A DNA stretch of 56,542 bases from positions 1-56,542 of the IMG/VR virus record IMGVR_UViG_3300017765_000004; one strand, 5' to 3'. This DNA is from a virus. The notes under the pieces were generated by a model that saw only the letters and a program-made list of their open reading frames with translations, was not told the DNA's origin and did no database searches. Position numbers and translations under genes: made by a program. Below are positions 36,837 through 44,764 of this stretch, piece after piece. Within the stretch, counting starts at the first letter, position 1; every line of letters begins with the position of its first letter.

Positions 36837-37538
36837 ATGGCAAAGACAAAGACAATCACTGAATTTAAGACCAAACTAGCTGGAGGGGGCGCACGCCCCA
36901 ATCTATTTGAAGTGCAGATGCCAAACTTCCCTCAAGGGATTTTGGATCAGTATAGTGAATCACCATGGGGCAAACCAGAAACTGAGGACTTTCAGTTTAT
37001 GTGCAAGGCAGCGCAGTTGCCTTCATCCAATGTTGCTGAAATACCTGTTCCCTTTAGAGGTAGAATCTTAAAGGTTGCTGGAGATAGAACATTTGAGCCA
37101 TGGACTGTAACTGTCCTTAATGATGAGGACTTCAGACTGAGAAATGCCTTTGAAAAGTGGGCTAATGGTATCAGCAAGTTAGATGATGGAACTGGTATCT
37201 CTAACCCCTCATCTTATATGGCAAATGCCCAAGTTAAACAACTTGGTAGAGGCAATGCACTTGAGAATACTGATAACAGAAAAGGAAAAGGTGACAGAAG
37301 CGTTGCTTTAAAGTCATATACATTTATTGATATGTTCCCAACTGAGATTTCATCTATTGATCTCAGCTATGATTCTACTGACACAATTGAAGAATTTACT
37401 GTAACATTTGCTTTCCAATACTATGTTGTTGGTTACAAAGCAGATGGTCTTACAGAGCATTCTTCTTCTGGACTTATTAGCAATAAAGGTTCTGTACCTG
37501 CTACAGGTTCATTAGCAGGTGTTGATACTGAATTCTAA
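36837..37538 (+). CDS. 19: gp19 tail tube
   Basis: The tail tube monomer. Conserved blocks against T4 gp19: ARPNLFEVQMP, FMCKAAQLPSSNVAEIPVPF, VAGDRTFEPWTVTVLNDEDF, FIDMFPTEISSIDLSYDST and EEFTVTFAFQYYVV. At 233 residues it is longer than T4 gp19 (163), mainly through an N-terminal lead and a C-terminal tail. The ATG has a strong AGGAGG about ten bases upstream, fitting a highly expressed structural gene. Stacked hexamers form the DNA conduit inside the gp18 sheath. Confidence 0.95.
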   Translation: MAKTKTITEFKTKLAGGGARPNLFEVQMPNFPQGILDQYSESPWGKPETEDFQFMCKAAQLPSSNVAEIPVPFRGRILKVAGDRTFEPWTVTVLNDEDFRLRNAFEKWANGISKLDDGTGISNPSSYMANAQVKQLGRGNALENTDNRKGKGDRSVALKSYTFIDMFPTEISSIDLSYDSTDTIEEFTVTFAFQYYVVGYKADGLTEHSSSGLISNKGSVPATGSLAGVDTEF

Positions 37539-37558
37539 TAACTAATAATTAATGAAGT

Positions 37559-37566
37559 GATAAATA
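37559..37566 (+). promoter_or_regulatory. Candidate late promoter before gp20
   Basis: GATAAATA, 7 of 8 matches to the late octamer, with the start expected near 37572, inside the left arm of an 11-base inverted repeat. Confidence 0.55.
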
Positions 37567-37590
37567 CTAGGAGCACAGACTCCTAGTATT
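37563..37590 (+). terminator. Hairpin overlapping late promoter, before gp20
   Basis: AATACTAGGAG (37563-37573) pairs perfectly with CTCCTAGTATT (37580-37590) around a 6-base loop. No long T-run follows, so it may be a weak terminator, a processing signal or a translational block of read-through RNA. The gp20 ATG lies 6 bases after the right arm. Confidence 0.6.
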
Positions 37591-37596
37591 GTAATA

Positions 37597-39270
37597 ATGG
37601 CAAGATTATTTGGATTCTCTATTGATGATTCAGAGAAGACACCACCCAGTGTTGTATCGCCAGTTCCACCTAATAATCAGGATGGTTCTGAGCATTACGT
37701 AAGCACTGGGTTTTATGGTTCGTATGTGGACATTGAGGGGGTATATAAAACAGAATCAGATCTTATCAGAAGATACAGGTCAATGGCACTTTATCCAGAA
37801 TGTGATAGTGCTATTGAAGATATTGTTAATGAAGCAATTGTATCAGATACAGATGATAGTCCTGTAACAATTGAACTCTCCAATCTTAATGCAAGTGATG
37901 GTATAAAAAAGAAGATTAGAGAGGAATTCAAGTATGTTTGTGAATTACTTGATTTTGATAAGAAAGCTCATGAGATATTCAGAAATTGGTATATTGATGG
38001 AAGACTATTCTACAATAAAGTAATTGACCTCAAAAAACCAGAAGAGGGAATCCAAGAATTAAGATATATTGATTCATCAAAGATGAAGTATGTCAGAAAG
38101 ATAAGAAAGAATAAAGATAAACTACAAGTTGTTCAGAGACCTGGTGCTGAGACAGATCCAGAAACTTATAAGTTCCCTGAAATAGATGAATTTTTCATCT
38201 ATACTCCACAAAGCAATACTGGAGGAGCAGGTAATTCATATGGTGGTGGTGGATCAAAAGGTGTGAAGATGACACGTGATTCAGTCACCTATTGCACCTC
38301 AGGATTAGTTGATAGAAATAAAGGTGCAACATTATCTTGGTTGCACAAATCCATCAAACCACTGAATCAATTGATGATGATTGAGGACTCATTGGTAATC
38401 TACAGACTATCAAGAGCACCTGAAAGAAGAATCTTCTATATTGATGTTGGCAATCTTCCAAAAGTAAAAGCAGAACAATATCTGCGTGATGTGATGATGC
38501 GTTATAGAAATAAACTTGTCTATGATGCAAACACTGGTGAAGTCAGAGATGACAAAAAATTTATGTCCATGATGGAAGACTTCTGGCTTCCAAGAAGAGA
38601 AGGTGGCAGAGGAACTGAGATCACAACTCTACCTGGAGGTCAAAATCTTGGTGAAATCACTGATATCAATTACTTCCAAAAGAAACTTTATAGATCACTG
38701 AATGTTCCTGAAACAAGACTACAGGGAGAAGGTGGATTTAGTCTTGGTAGATCATCTGAGATCTTAAGAGATGAAATTAAATTCAGCAAGTTTGTTGGTA
38801 GACTAAGAAAAAGATTCTCACATCTCTTCAATGATATCCTTAAGACACAATTAGTTCTAAAGAATATCATTACACCAGAAGATTGGAATAAGATGTCAGA
38901 TCATATTCAGTATGATTTCTTGTATGATAATCATTTTGCAGAACTTAAGGATGCAGAACTGCTGACTGAAAGATTGAATCTTGCTGTTACTGCTGAACCA
39001 TATATTGGTAAGTATTATTCTAAGGACTATGTAAGAAGGAAGATCCTTCGTCAAACTGACACTGAAATTCTGGAGCAAGATAAAATTATTGATGCAGAAA
39101 TCAAAGCAGGAATAATACCAGATCCTTTTGCACCAGTTGATCCTGCCACTGGTCAACCGTTAGATACTGCAACTGGTGCTATTGATCAACCACCTAACAT
39201 GCCTTCATCACCTAAATCACCAGAGGCATCTGGAGATGAAATTGAAACACCATCTGGTGGTGAGATATAA
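37597..39270 (+). CDS. 20: gp20 portal protein
   Basis: The dodecameric portal at the head vertex. T4-like portal blocks are clear: YRSMALYPECDSAIEDIVNE, RNWYIDGRLFYNKVID, YRLSRAPERRIFYIDVGNLP, YLRDVMMRYRNKLVYDANTG and TTLPGGQNLGEITDINYFQK. At 557 residues it is near T4 gp20 (524). It nucleates prohead assembly, binds terminase during packaging and then the neck. The C-terminus is Pro/Ser-rich and disordered. Its stop codon lies inside an exact late octamer for the following prohead genes. Confidence 0.97.
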   Translation: MARLFGFSIDDSEKTPPSVVSPVPPNNQDGSEHYVSTGFYGSYVDIEGVYKTESDLIRRYRSMALYPECDSAIEDIVNEAIVSDTDDSPVTIELSNLNASDGIKKKIREEFKYVCELLDFDKKAHEIFRNWYIDGRLFYNKVIDLKKPEEGIQELRYIDSSKMKYVRKIRKNKDKLQVVQRPGAETDPETYKFPEIDEFFIYTPQSNTGGAGNSYGGGGSKGVKMTRDSVTYCTSGLVDRNKGATLSWLHKSIKPLNQLMMIEDSLVIYRLSRAPERRIFYIDVGNLPKVKAEQYLRDVMMRYRNKLVYDANTGEVRDDKKFMSMMEDFWLPRREGGRGTEITTLPGGQNLGEITDINYFQKKLYRSLNVPETRLQGEGGFSLGRSSEILRDEIKFSKFVGRLRKRFSHLFNDILKTQLVLKNIITPEDWNKMSDHIQYDFLYDNHFAELKDAELLTERLNLAVTAEPYIGKYYSKDYVRRKILRQTDTEILEQDKIIDAEIKAGIIPDPFAPVDPATGQPLDTATGAIDQPPNMPSSPKSPEASGDEIETPSGGEI

Positions 39271-39273
39271 ATA
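39266..39273 (+). promoter_or_regulatory. Exact-consensus late promoter for prohead genes
   Basis: TATAAATA, 8 of 8 matches to the T4 late octamer, containing the gp20 stop codon. It stands 33 bases before the gp67-like gene and should drive the prohead core and capsid genes. Confidence 0.7.
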
Positions 39274-39306
39274 CATTTTAGTAACCAAGTAAACACTTTT
39301 TAGAAC

Positions 39307-39510
39307 ATGGAAGAATTAATTGATTTACTAGTCAAAGATGAATCACCATCAGAAATTAGTGACGCTATCAAAGACATGCTTTTTGCTAAATCAGCAGAAA
39401 GAATTGAGGCATCTAGACCAGATGTAGCAACATCACTGTTTGGTGATTCAGAGGAAGAGTATGATGAAGAGGAAGTTGAAACTGAATCAGAGGTAGAAGA
39501 AGAGGAATAA
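39307..39510 (+). CDS. 67: gp67-like prohead core protein
   Basis: A 67-residue protein that starts MEELIDLL, like MEELIEAI of T4 gp67, and ends in a strongly acidic tail (Glu-rich from about residue 49). T4 gp67 (80 residues) is a prohead core component, cut to peptides by gp21. Gene position between portal and protease is the same as in T4. A possible gp21 site of the form (L/I)xE was not pinned down. The next gene is 39 bases downstream after a weak late octamer. Confidence 0.75.
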   Translation: MEELIDLLVKDESPSEISDAIKDMLFAKSAERIEASRPDVATSLFGDSEEEYDEEEVETESEVEEEE

Positions 39511-39512
39511 TT

Positions 39513-39520
39513 ACTAAATA
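39513..39520 (+). promoter_or_regulatory. Weak candidate late promoter
   Basis: ACTAAATA, 6 of 8 matches to the late octamer, in the 39-base gap after the gp67-like gene. Confidence 0.35.
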
Positions 39521-39549
39521 AGTAATATAGACAATGTCAATCAGGAATA

Positions 39550-40092
39550 ATGAGCGCCCTTAATCCAGTTGGAGTTAATACTATACTAAATGGTCCTGGC
39601 GTTAGTAGAACGTCATCACCAATCCCACATCAAAGTGACACCATTAGAGTAGTTGCTAAAATTGATGGAGTTCATATTGCTTTTGGAGCAAATCCAACAG
39701 CTACTGATTTAAATTTTTATGTTGGGACAACAGGGGCAGAAGAGATATCCATTGGACGTCCATCCTCACAAAGAGTTGTTGGTGTAACTACTGGTACAGC
39801 AACAATTATTGATTTCCCTGAGGGCACAGGGTCACCATTTGGTGTTGGTGATGCAGTAACATTGACTGCACCTGGTCAAACTGACTTTAATTTCACACAT
39901 AAACTTGTCACTGCAATTGATAGTTCTTCTGGGCCATCAGGTTATTTCAGTGAAAGAATCACCATTGATCATAATTCAGCATCTGTGACTGATACTTTTG
40001 ATTCAAGTTTACATGCAGAATTAAGAGGATCACTTAAATTCAATGTGTCAGGTTTAGGCACAGCATATGTCCAACAAGTTCAAGTTTCCTGA
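39550..40092 (+). CDS. Structural protein between gp67 and gp21
   Basis: A 180-residue, beta-rich protein (IRVVAKIDGVHIAFG, later DAVTLTAPGQTDFN and ELRGSLKFNVSG). T4 has the core gene 68 here, but this protein lacks the charged, helical nature of gp68, so I do not call it gp68. A head-decoration or other virion role is possible from position. AGGA lies three bases before the chosen ATG. The protease gene starts six bases after its stop. Confidence 0.62.
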   Translation: MSALNPVGVNTILNGPGVSRTSSPIPHQSDTIRVVAKIDGVHIAFGANPTATDLNFYVGTTGAEEISIGRPSSQRVVGVTTGTATIIDFPEGTGSPFGVGDAVTLTAPGQTDFNFTHKLVTAIDSSSGPSGYFSERITIDHNSASVTDTFDSSLHAELRGSLKFNVSGLGTAYVQQVQVS

Positions 40093-40098
40093 GGTACT

Positions 40099-40749
40099 AT
40101 GAAACTAATCAGAGAAGAAATAGAATCAGTTGATTTTCTTGTAGAAGAAAGAAATGGCAAGAAATCAATGTATATTGAAGGTGTCTTCTTACAAGGAGAT
40201 ATCAAAAATCGTAATGGCAGAATGTATCCAATGGAGACTCTGAGAAAGGAGGTCCAAAGATACACTGAAAACCACGTAAACTCAGGAAGAGCACTTGGTG
40301 AACTGGGACATCCAGATGGACCAACTGTAAATCTTGACAGAGTATCACATAAGATTGTTTCATTGAGAGAAAATGGAAGCAATTTTATTGGTAAAGCAAA
40401 AATTCTTGGCACCCCTATGGGTAAGATTGCACAAAATCTTATTGATGAAGGTGTCAAACTGGGTGTTTCATCCAGAGGCATTGGTTCTCTGAAACCTACA
40501 AGAGAGGGAGTCAATGTTGTAGGTGATGATTTCATGCTGGCAACAGCAGCTGATATTGTTGCTGATCCTTCAGCACCTGATGCATTTGTTGAAGGAATCA
40601 TGGAAGGAAAGGATTGGGTATGGGATGGTGGTGTGCTTCGTGAGAAGTATGCTGCAAAAACATACAAAGAGATTAACACACTTGTCACTCAACAACAACT
40701 TGATGAGAAGAAGTTGGATCTCTTCAATAAGTTCCTGAATAACCTTTGA
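40099..40749 (+). CDS. 21: gp21 prohead protease
   Basis: A serine protease of the herpesvirus-assemblin-like fold. The start MKLIREEIESVDFLVEE, the block RNGRMYPMETLRKEV, the histidine in LGELGHPDGP (His71) and the serine in KLGVSSRGIGS (residues 124-125) match T4 gp21 (212 residues; 216 here). It cuts scaffold, core and capsid proteins after (L/I)xE sites during prohead maturation. Those sites at the ends of the two capsid-targeting-like peptides in this window would be its substrates. It lies before gp22 and gp23 as in T4. Confidence 0.95.
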   Translation: MKLIREEIESVDFLVEERNGKKSMYIEGVFLQGDIKNRNGRMYPMETLRKEVQRYTENHVNSGRALGELGHPDGPTVNLDRVSHKIVSLRENGSNFIGKAKILGTPMGKIAQNLIDEGVKLGVSSRGIGSLKPTREGVNVVGDDFMLATAADIVADPSAPDAFVEGIMEGKDWVWDGGVLREKYAAKTYKEINTLVTQQQLDEKKLDLFNKFLNNL

Positions 40750-40765
40750 GGTTGTTAAATTACTA

Positions 40766-40773
40766 AATAAATA
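40766..40773 (+). promoter_or_regulatory. Candidate late promoter before gp22
   Basis: AATAAATA, 7 of 8 matches to the late octamer, with an overlapping second ACTAAATA four bases upstream. GGAGAG precedes the gp22 ATG. Confidence 0.5.
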
Positions 40774-40803
40774 TAGATTAAATAAGGTAATCGGAGAGTT
40801 CAA

Positions 40804-41889
40804 ATGTCTCGTGGAGATTTACAAGAAATGGAGGCAAGCACAAAGCAATCCAAGACTGCTGTGAATGCCAATGCGAAACCTGCTGATCCTATGCCCACTA
40901 TGGCTGATCCAGGAACACAACTGGGTTCTGTAGAGGACCTTGGAGGACCAACACCTTATAACTACAAACCTGATGATGACTCTGCTAAGCTCAAAGAGCC
41001 TAAGCTTGCCACTGTCAAGGATGTAGTTACCAAAGGTGCTAAGCCTGCTGATCCTATGCCTAAAGGTATGAAGGAAGACGGGGAAGTAGATACTGAAGCA
41101 ACTATTGAAGAAGATCAAGAGATCACTGATGAAGTTGTAGAAGAATCTGAGGAGACAGTTGAAGAGTATGATATTGAAGAGGATGTAGATGCCCTCTTTG
41201 GTGGTGAAGAACTCTCTGAGGAATTCAAAGAGAAAGCAAGAACAATCTTTGAAGCTGCTCTTGGAGCAAAAGTCAAAGAAATCCAAGAGTCTCTTGAGGC
41301 TCAGTATGCTGCCAGAATTACTGAAGCAACTGAGGAACTGAAAGGTTCACTCCAAGAGAGAGTAGATTCCTATCTTGAGTATGTTGCTCAAGAATGGATG
41401 GTAGAAAATGAACTTGCTGTAGAGCAAGGACTTAAAACTGAGATGACTGAATCATTCCTTTCAGGAATGAAGGGTCTTTTTGAAGAACATTATGTAACAA
41501 TCCCTGAAGATAAGTATGATGTCCTCGAGAATATGGTAGACAAACTTGATGAAATGGAAACCAAGCTCAATGAGCAGATCAATAAGAATATTACCCTGAA
41601 CAAGAGACTTGCTGAGTCTTCTGCTCAAGGAATCTTAGATCAAGTTTCTGATGGTCTTGCAGACACTCAGAAAGAGAAGCTCGCTTCACTTGCTGAAAGT
41701 GTTGAGTTTGAAAGTGAGCAAGAATATCGTGAAAAGCTGGAAACCCTGAAGGAGTCATACTTCTCCAGAACAACCACATCTAAGGCAACACCTGAGACCC
41801 TCTCTGAGGGTGTAGATAGCACTCCTTCTCCTACTACTAGAAGCATGGATGCCTATCTCAGAACTCTGGGTGCCTTCAAAGGTAACTGA
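40804..41889 (+). CDS. 22: gp22 prohead scaffold
   Basis: A 361-residue acidic, mostly helical protein (T4 gp22 is 269). The N-terminal ~90 residues are Pro/Lys-rich with a repeated KPADPMP motif, followed by an acidic stretch (EATIEEDQEITDEVVEESEE) and then a long coiled-coil region (DALFGGEELSEEFKEKARTI, DKLDEMETKLNEQINKNITL). This is the scaffold around which gp23 assembles and which gp21 degrades. The C-terminus (RSMDAYLRTLGAFKGN) is likely the capsid-contact end. It is placed between gp21 and gp23. Confidence 0.9.
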   Translation: MSRGDLQEMEASTKQSKTAVNANAKPADPMPTMADPGTQLGSVEDLGGPTPYNYKPDDDSAKLKEPKLATVKDVVTKGAKPADPMPKGMKEDGEVDTEATIEEDQEITDEVVEESEETVEEYDIEEDVDALFGGEELSEEFKEKARTIFEAALGAKVKEIQESLEAQYAARITEATEELKGSLQERVDSYLEYVAQEWMVENELAVEQGLKTEMTESFLSGMKGLFEEHYVTIPEDKYDVLENMVDKLDEMETKLNEQINKNITLNKRLAESSAQGILDQVSDGLADTQKEKLASLAESVEFESEQEYREKLETLKESYFSRTTTSKATPETLSEGVDSTPSPTTRSMDAYLRTLGAFKGN

Positions 41890-41932
41890 ATTTAACATTA
41901 ATTCAAACGTAAACAAATTAAGGTAAACGCAA

Positions 41933-43378
41933 ATGTTCCAATCAGAACATCTGCAGGAAAAGTGGAGTCCACTTCTCGACTATGAAGGTCTTGATCCAAT
42001 CAAAGATTCACATAGAAGAGCAGTAACCGCTGTCCTGTTAGAGAACCAAGAAAAATTTTTAAAAGAAGAGCAAGCATTTGGATCAGGTATGAACCTGATG
42101 GAAGGACCTCCTGCTTCATCTGCTGCTAATAGTGCAGGCACAGGTGGATTCACTGGTGGTGCCACTGCTGCTGGTCCAGTAGCAGGTTTTGACCCTGTTC
42201 TGATCTCCCTGATCAGACGTGCAATGCCTAACCTGGTTGCATATGACCTGGCTGGTGTTCAACCAATGAATGGTCCTACTGGACTGATTTTTGCAATGAG
42301 ATCCAGAAAGGATTCTCAATCTGGCTCAGAAACCTTCTTTGATGAAGTAGATACAGCATTCTCTGGGCAGAATGTTGGACTGGGTCTTACTGCTGCCAAC
42401 TCTGCTGCACAGCAGGCTGTTGGTATGGGTACAACTTCACAAGGTGGAACTAATCCATCTGTACTGAACCCTGTTGGTGGTGCTGGTGATAACCAGGCTT
42501 ATAACACAGGCACTGGCATGACCACTGGTGAGGCAGAAGCCCTTGGCACAGTAGATGCTGATGGTGCCTTCAACCAGATGGCATTCTCAATTGAGAAAGT
42601 CACTGTAACTGCCAAGTCAAGAGCCCTGAAGGCTGAGTACTCACTGGAGCTTGCTCAGGACCTCAGAGCCATCCATGGTCTGAATGCTGAAGCAGAACTT
42701 GCTAACATCCTCTCTACTGAGATCCTTGCTGAGATCAACAGAGAAGTCATCAGAACAATCTACAAGGTTGCTGAGCAAGGTGCTGTTTCTAACACTGCCA
42801 CTGCTGGCATGTTTGACCTGGACATTGACTCCAATGGTAGATGGTCTGTAGAGAAGTTCAAGGGTCTTCTGTTCCAAATTGAGAGAGATGCTAATGCAAT
42901 CGCTCAAAGAACAAGAAGAGGAAAGGGTAACATGGTTATGTGCTCTGCTGACGTTGCTTCAGCACTGACCATGGCTGGTATCCTGGATTACACCCCTGCC
43001 CTGAACTCCAACCTGAATGTTGATGACACTGGCAACACATTTGCTGGCACCATCAATGGTAAGTTCAGAGTTTACATTGACCCATATGCTGCTAACCTGA
43101 CTTCAGCAAATGCTGCCTCTGCCTCTGGCAACCAGTATTATGTTGTTGGTTACAAAGGCACATCACCTTATGATGCAGGTCTCTTCTATTGCCCATATGT
43201 ACCTCTGCAGATGGTACGTGCAGTTGGAGAAGATACCTTCCAGCCCAAGATTGGCTTCAAGACCAGATATGGTCTGGTTGCCAACCCATTTGCTGAAGGA
43301 ACCACCCAAGGTCTGGGTAGACTGCAAGTCAATAGCAACCGCTACTACAGAAGAGTTGCTGTTAAGAACCTCATGTGA
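41933..43378 (+). CDS. 23: gp23 major capsid protein
   Basis: The 481-residue HK97-fold capsid protein (T4 gp23 is 521). Typical blocks are AGPVAGFDPVLISLIRRAMP, VAYDLAGVQPMNGPTGLIFA and KARALKAEYSLELAQDL-like KSRALKAEYSLELAQDLRAI. The N-terminal ~56 residues are the helical scaffold-contact peptide; LME followed by GPPASSAANS is a plausible gp21 cut. Codon use is the most biased in the window (many CTG, GAC, GCC), as for a very highly expressed gene. A strong terminator follows. The arm just after the inferred cut resembles the protein at 30348. Confidence 0.98.
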   Translation: MFQSEHLQEKWSPLLDYEGLDPIKDSHRRAVTAVLLENQEKFLKEEQAFGSGMNLMEGPPASSAANSAGTGGFTGGATAAGPVAGFDPVLISLIRRAMPNLVAYDLAGVQPMNGPTGLIFAMRSRKDSQSGSETFFDEVDTAFSGQNVGLGLTAANSAAQQAVGMGTTSQGGTNPSVLNPVGGAGDNQAYNTGTGMTTGEAEALGTVDADGAFNQMAFSIEKVTVTAKSRALKAEYSLELAQDLRAIHGLNAEAELANILSTEILAEINREVIRTIYKVAEQGAVSNTATAGMFDLDIDSNGRWSVEKFKGLLFQIERDANAIAQRTRRGKGNMVMCSADVASALTMAGILDYTPALNSNLNVDDTGNTFAGTINGKFRVYIDPYAANLTSANAASASGNQYYVVGYKGTSPYDAGLFYCPYVPLQMVRAVGEDTFQPKIGFKTRYGLVANPFAEGTTQGLGRLQVNSNRYYRRVAVKNLM

Positions 43379-43402
43379 TACAGGGTATATCCCACACACA
43401 CA

Positions 43403-43426
43403 GACCCCCAGATGGGGGTCTTTTTT
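43403..43426 (+). terminator. Rho-independent terminator after gp23
   Basis: GACCCCC (43403-43409), loop AGAT, GGGGGTC (43414-43420), then six T (43421-43426). It closes the capsid transcript. Confidence 0.9.
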
Positions 43427-43435
43427 ATGCGTTCA

Positions 43436-43443
43436 AATAAATA
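43436..43443 (+). promoter_or_regulatory. Candidate late promoter after gp23 terminator
   Basis: AATAAATA, 7 of 8 matches to the late octamer, ten bases after the terminator and 13 bases before the next ATG. Confidence 0.5.
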
Positions 43444-43455
43444 GTCAAAAAGGAT

Positions 43456-44067
43456 ATGACAAGTAGTAATCCTGGCACTACTAGACCAAGGCAAGAGCCA
43501 AGTAGTGGCACACTGAAGAAAGCATTTCTAAATCAGATAAAGGATAGAAACTTTCTTGCACCAACTGGTTTTCAATTCAGTGTCACAAGATCACCAAAGG
43601 TGAGTTATTTTGGTAATATGATCAATATTCCAGGTATCACACTTGGTGTAGCAAATCAGTCATCATACTTAAAGATGATCCCCAGACCAGGTGAGATTAT
43701 TGATTTTGAAGATCTTACTCTTAATTTTCTTGTAGATGAAAATTTAGAAAATTATATTGAAATACAGAATTGGATCAGAGGAATTGGTTTTCCTGAAACA
43801 CTAGAACAAATCTATGATTTTCAAGAAGAGAAGGATCCTACCACTGGTGTTAACAGAGAGAAAAATCAAGAAATAGATTTATTTTCTGATGGCACACTTA
43901 CAGTGATGAATAATTTGAACATTCCCAAGTTTCATGTTAAATTTGAGGGATTATTTCCATATTCTTTATCATCTCTTCAGTTTGATGCAACTCAGACTGA
44001 TCTTGACTACTTTACAGCGCAGGTAAGTTTCAAGTATAATATATACAATATTGAAACTATAGAATGA
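43456..44067 (+). CDS. Tube-fold structural protein (possible gp3 or gp54-like)
   Basis: A 203-residue protein with features of the phage tail-tube fold: TGFQFSVTRSPKVSYFGN, INIPGITLG, PRPGEIIDFEDLTLNFLVDE, ENYIEIQNWIRGIGFPE, and the closing strand DYFTAQVSFKYNIYNI. The order gp23 - this gene - uvsY - uvsW suggests the tail-completion gene 3 that T4-like marine phages carry nearby, but the sequence pattern also fits a gp54/gp48-like tube-initiator. I therefore give no symbol. It has its own late octamer after the gp23 terminator and overlaps uvsY by four bases (ATGA). Confidence 0.66.
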   Translation: MTSSNPGTTRPRQEPSSGTLKKAFLNQIKDRNFLAPTGFQFSVTRSPKVSYFGNMINIPGITLGVANQSSYLKMIPRPGEIIDFEDLTLNFLVDENLENYIEIQNWIRGIGFPETLEQIYDFQEEKDPTTGVNREKNQEIDLFSDGTLTVMNNLNIPKFHVKFEGLFPYSLSSLQFDATQTDLDYFTAQVSFKYNIYNIETIE

Positions 44068-44498
44068 TTGACTTGGAGGGAATCCAAGAAATGTGGAAAA
44101 AGGATTCCAATATTGACCCTGATAATCTACATACTGAATCTCTGAACATACCAGTCCTTCATGCAAAGTACTTTGAGATGTTCAACACTATTCTGCTACT
44201 CAGAAAAAAAGCAGAACAACAAAGAAAAAATATTAGACACGAAAGGTATGAATATTACTCTGGAAAAGCAGATCCAGAAGTTTATGTAATCAACCCTTTT
44301 CCCAAAAAGATCAGAGATAAAGATACAATGCAGAAGTATCTTGATGCTGATGAAAGACTTTCAACTGTATCATTGAAAATAGAATATTATGATACAATGA
44401 TAAAATATATTGAAGAAATTCTTAAACAGATAACTAATAGAACATACCAAATTAAAAATGCAATAGAATTTATGAGATTTACATCAGGATTGGGATGA
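44064..44498 (+). CDS. uvsY: UvsY recombination mediator
   Basis: At 144 residues it matches T4 UvsY (137) in length and pattern: IDLEGIQEMWKKDSNIDPDNL at the start, then YYSGKADPE (T4: YYSGRGDGD), DADERLSTVSLKIEYYD (T4: SADKDVLKVDTSLQYWG) and TYQIKNAIEFMRF near the end. UvsY loads UvsX recombinase onto single-stranded DNA coated with gp32. It overlaps the upstream gene by four bases and lies two genes before uvsW, as in T4. Confidence 0.88.
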   Translation: MIDLEGIQEMWKKDSNIDPDNLHTESLNIPVLHAKYFEMFNTILLLRKKAEQQRKNIRHERYEYYSGKADPEVYVINPFPKKIRDKDTMQKYLDADERLSTVSLKIEYYDTMIKYIEEILKQITNRTYQIKNAIEFMRFTSGLG

Positions 44499-44532
44499 CT
44501 TATCATAAAAGTACACTTATAAAAATCAATCT

Positions 44533-44739
44533 ATGGAAGACAACTTAGAAGAACCAAGTTTTACAGTTACACTCACACCTGCTGACATGTTTCTTTTATA
44601 TGATTCTGTTAAGACAAAAATACAATATTGGGCAGGAGGTAATCCCGAAGAGCAGGAAAGACTTTTTCTTTTAAGAGATGAACTTTATAGGGGAGTTCTT
44701 GAGTATAAGTATGAACATATTCATATTGATAGAGAATAA
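44533..44739 (+). CDS. Small conserved protein between uvsY and uvsW
   Basis: A 68-residue acidic protein (FTVTLTPADMFLLYDSVKTK, then PEEQERLFLLRDELYRGVLE) predicted to be helical. No motif with a known function is seen. T4 has small UvsW.1-type genes in this neighbourhood, but I do not see enough similarity to call it one. Its stop codon overlaps the late octamer ahead of uvsW. Confidence 0.66.
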   Translation: MEDNLEEPSFTVTLTPADMFLLYDSVKTKIQYWAGGNPEEQERLFLLRDELYRGVLEYKYEHIHIDRE

Positions 44740-44742
44740 ATA
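44735..44742 (+). promoter_or_regulatory. Candidate late promoter before uvsW
   Basis: AATAAATA, 7 of 8 matches to the late octamer, overlapping the upstream stop codon. The expected start is near 44748, inside the left arm of an inverted repeat. Confidence 0.5.
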
Positions 44743-44744
44743 AT

Positions 44745-44762
44745 TGTAGGTCAATTCCTACA
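44745..44762 (+). other. Inverted repeat across late start site before uvsW
   Basis: TGTAGG (44745-44750) and CCTACA (44757-44762) around TCAATT. The right arm ends two bases before the uvsW ATG, so the hairpin in read-through RNA would lie over the ribosome site; RNA started at the late promoter would lack part of the left arm. T4 also controls uvsW by an alternative start site and leader RNA. Confidence 0.45.
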
Positions 44763-44764
44763 TA

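Noticed and set aside
39535-39564. Nine-codon frame before the gene at 39550
   Set aside because: No ribosome site and it overlaps the start of a well-supported gene.
39550-40092. Calling this gene 68
   Set aside because: It has the T4 gene-68 position but is beta-rich and not charged or helical like a prohead core protein.
44498-44533. Late promoter in CTTATAAAAATC before the small gene at 44533
   Set aside because: It lacks the TAAATA core shared by the other candidates.
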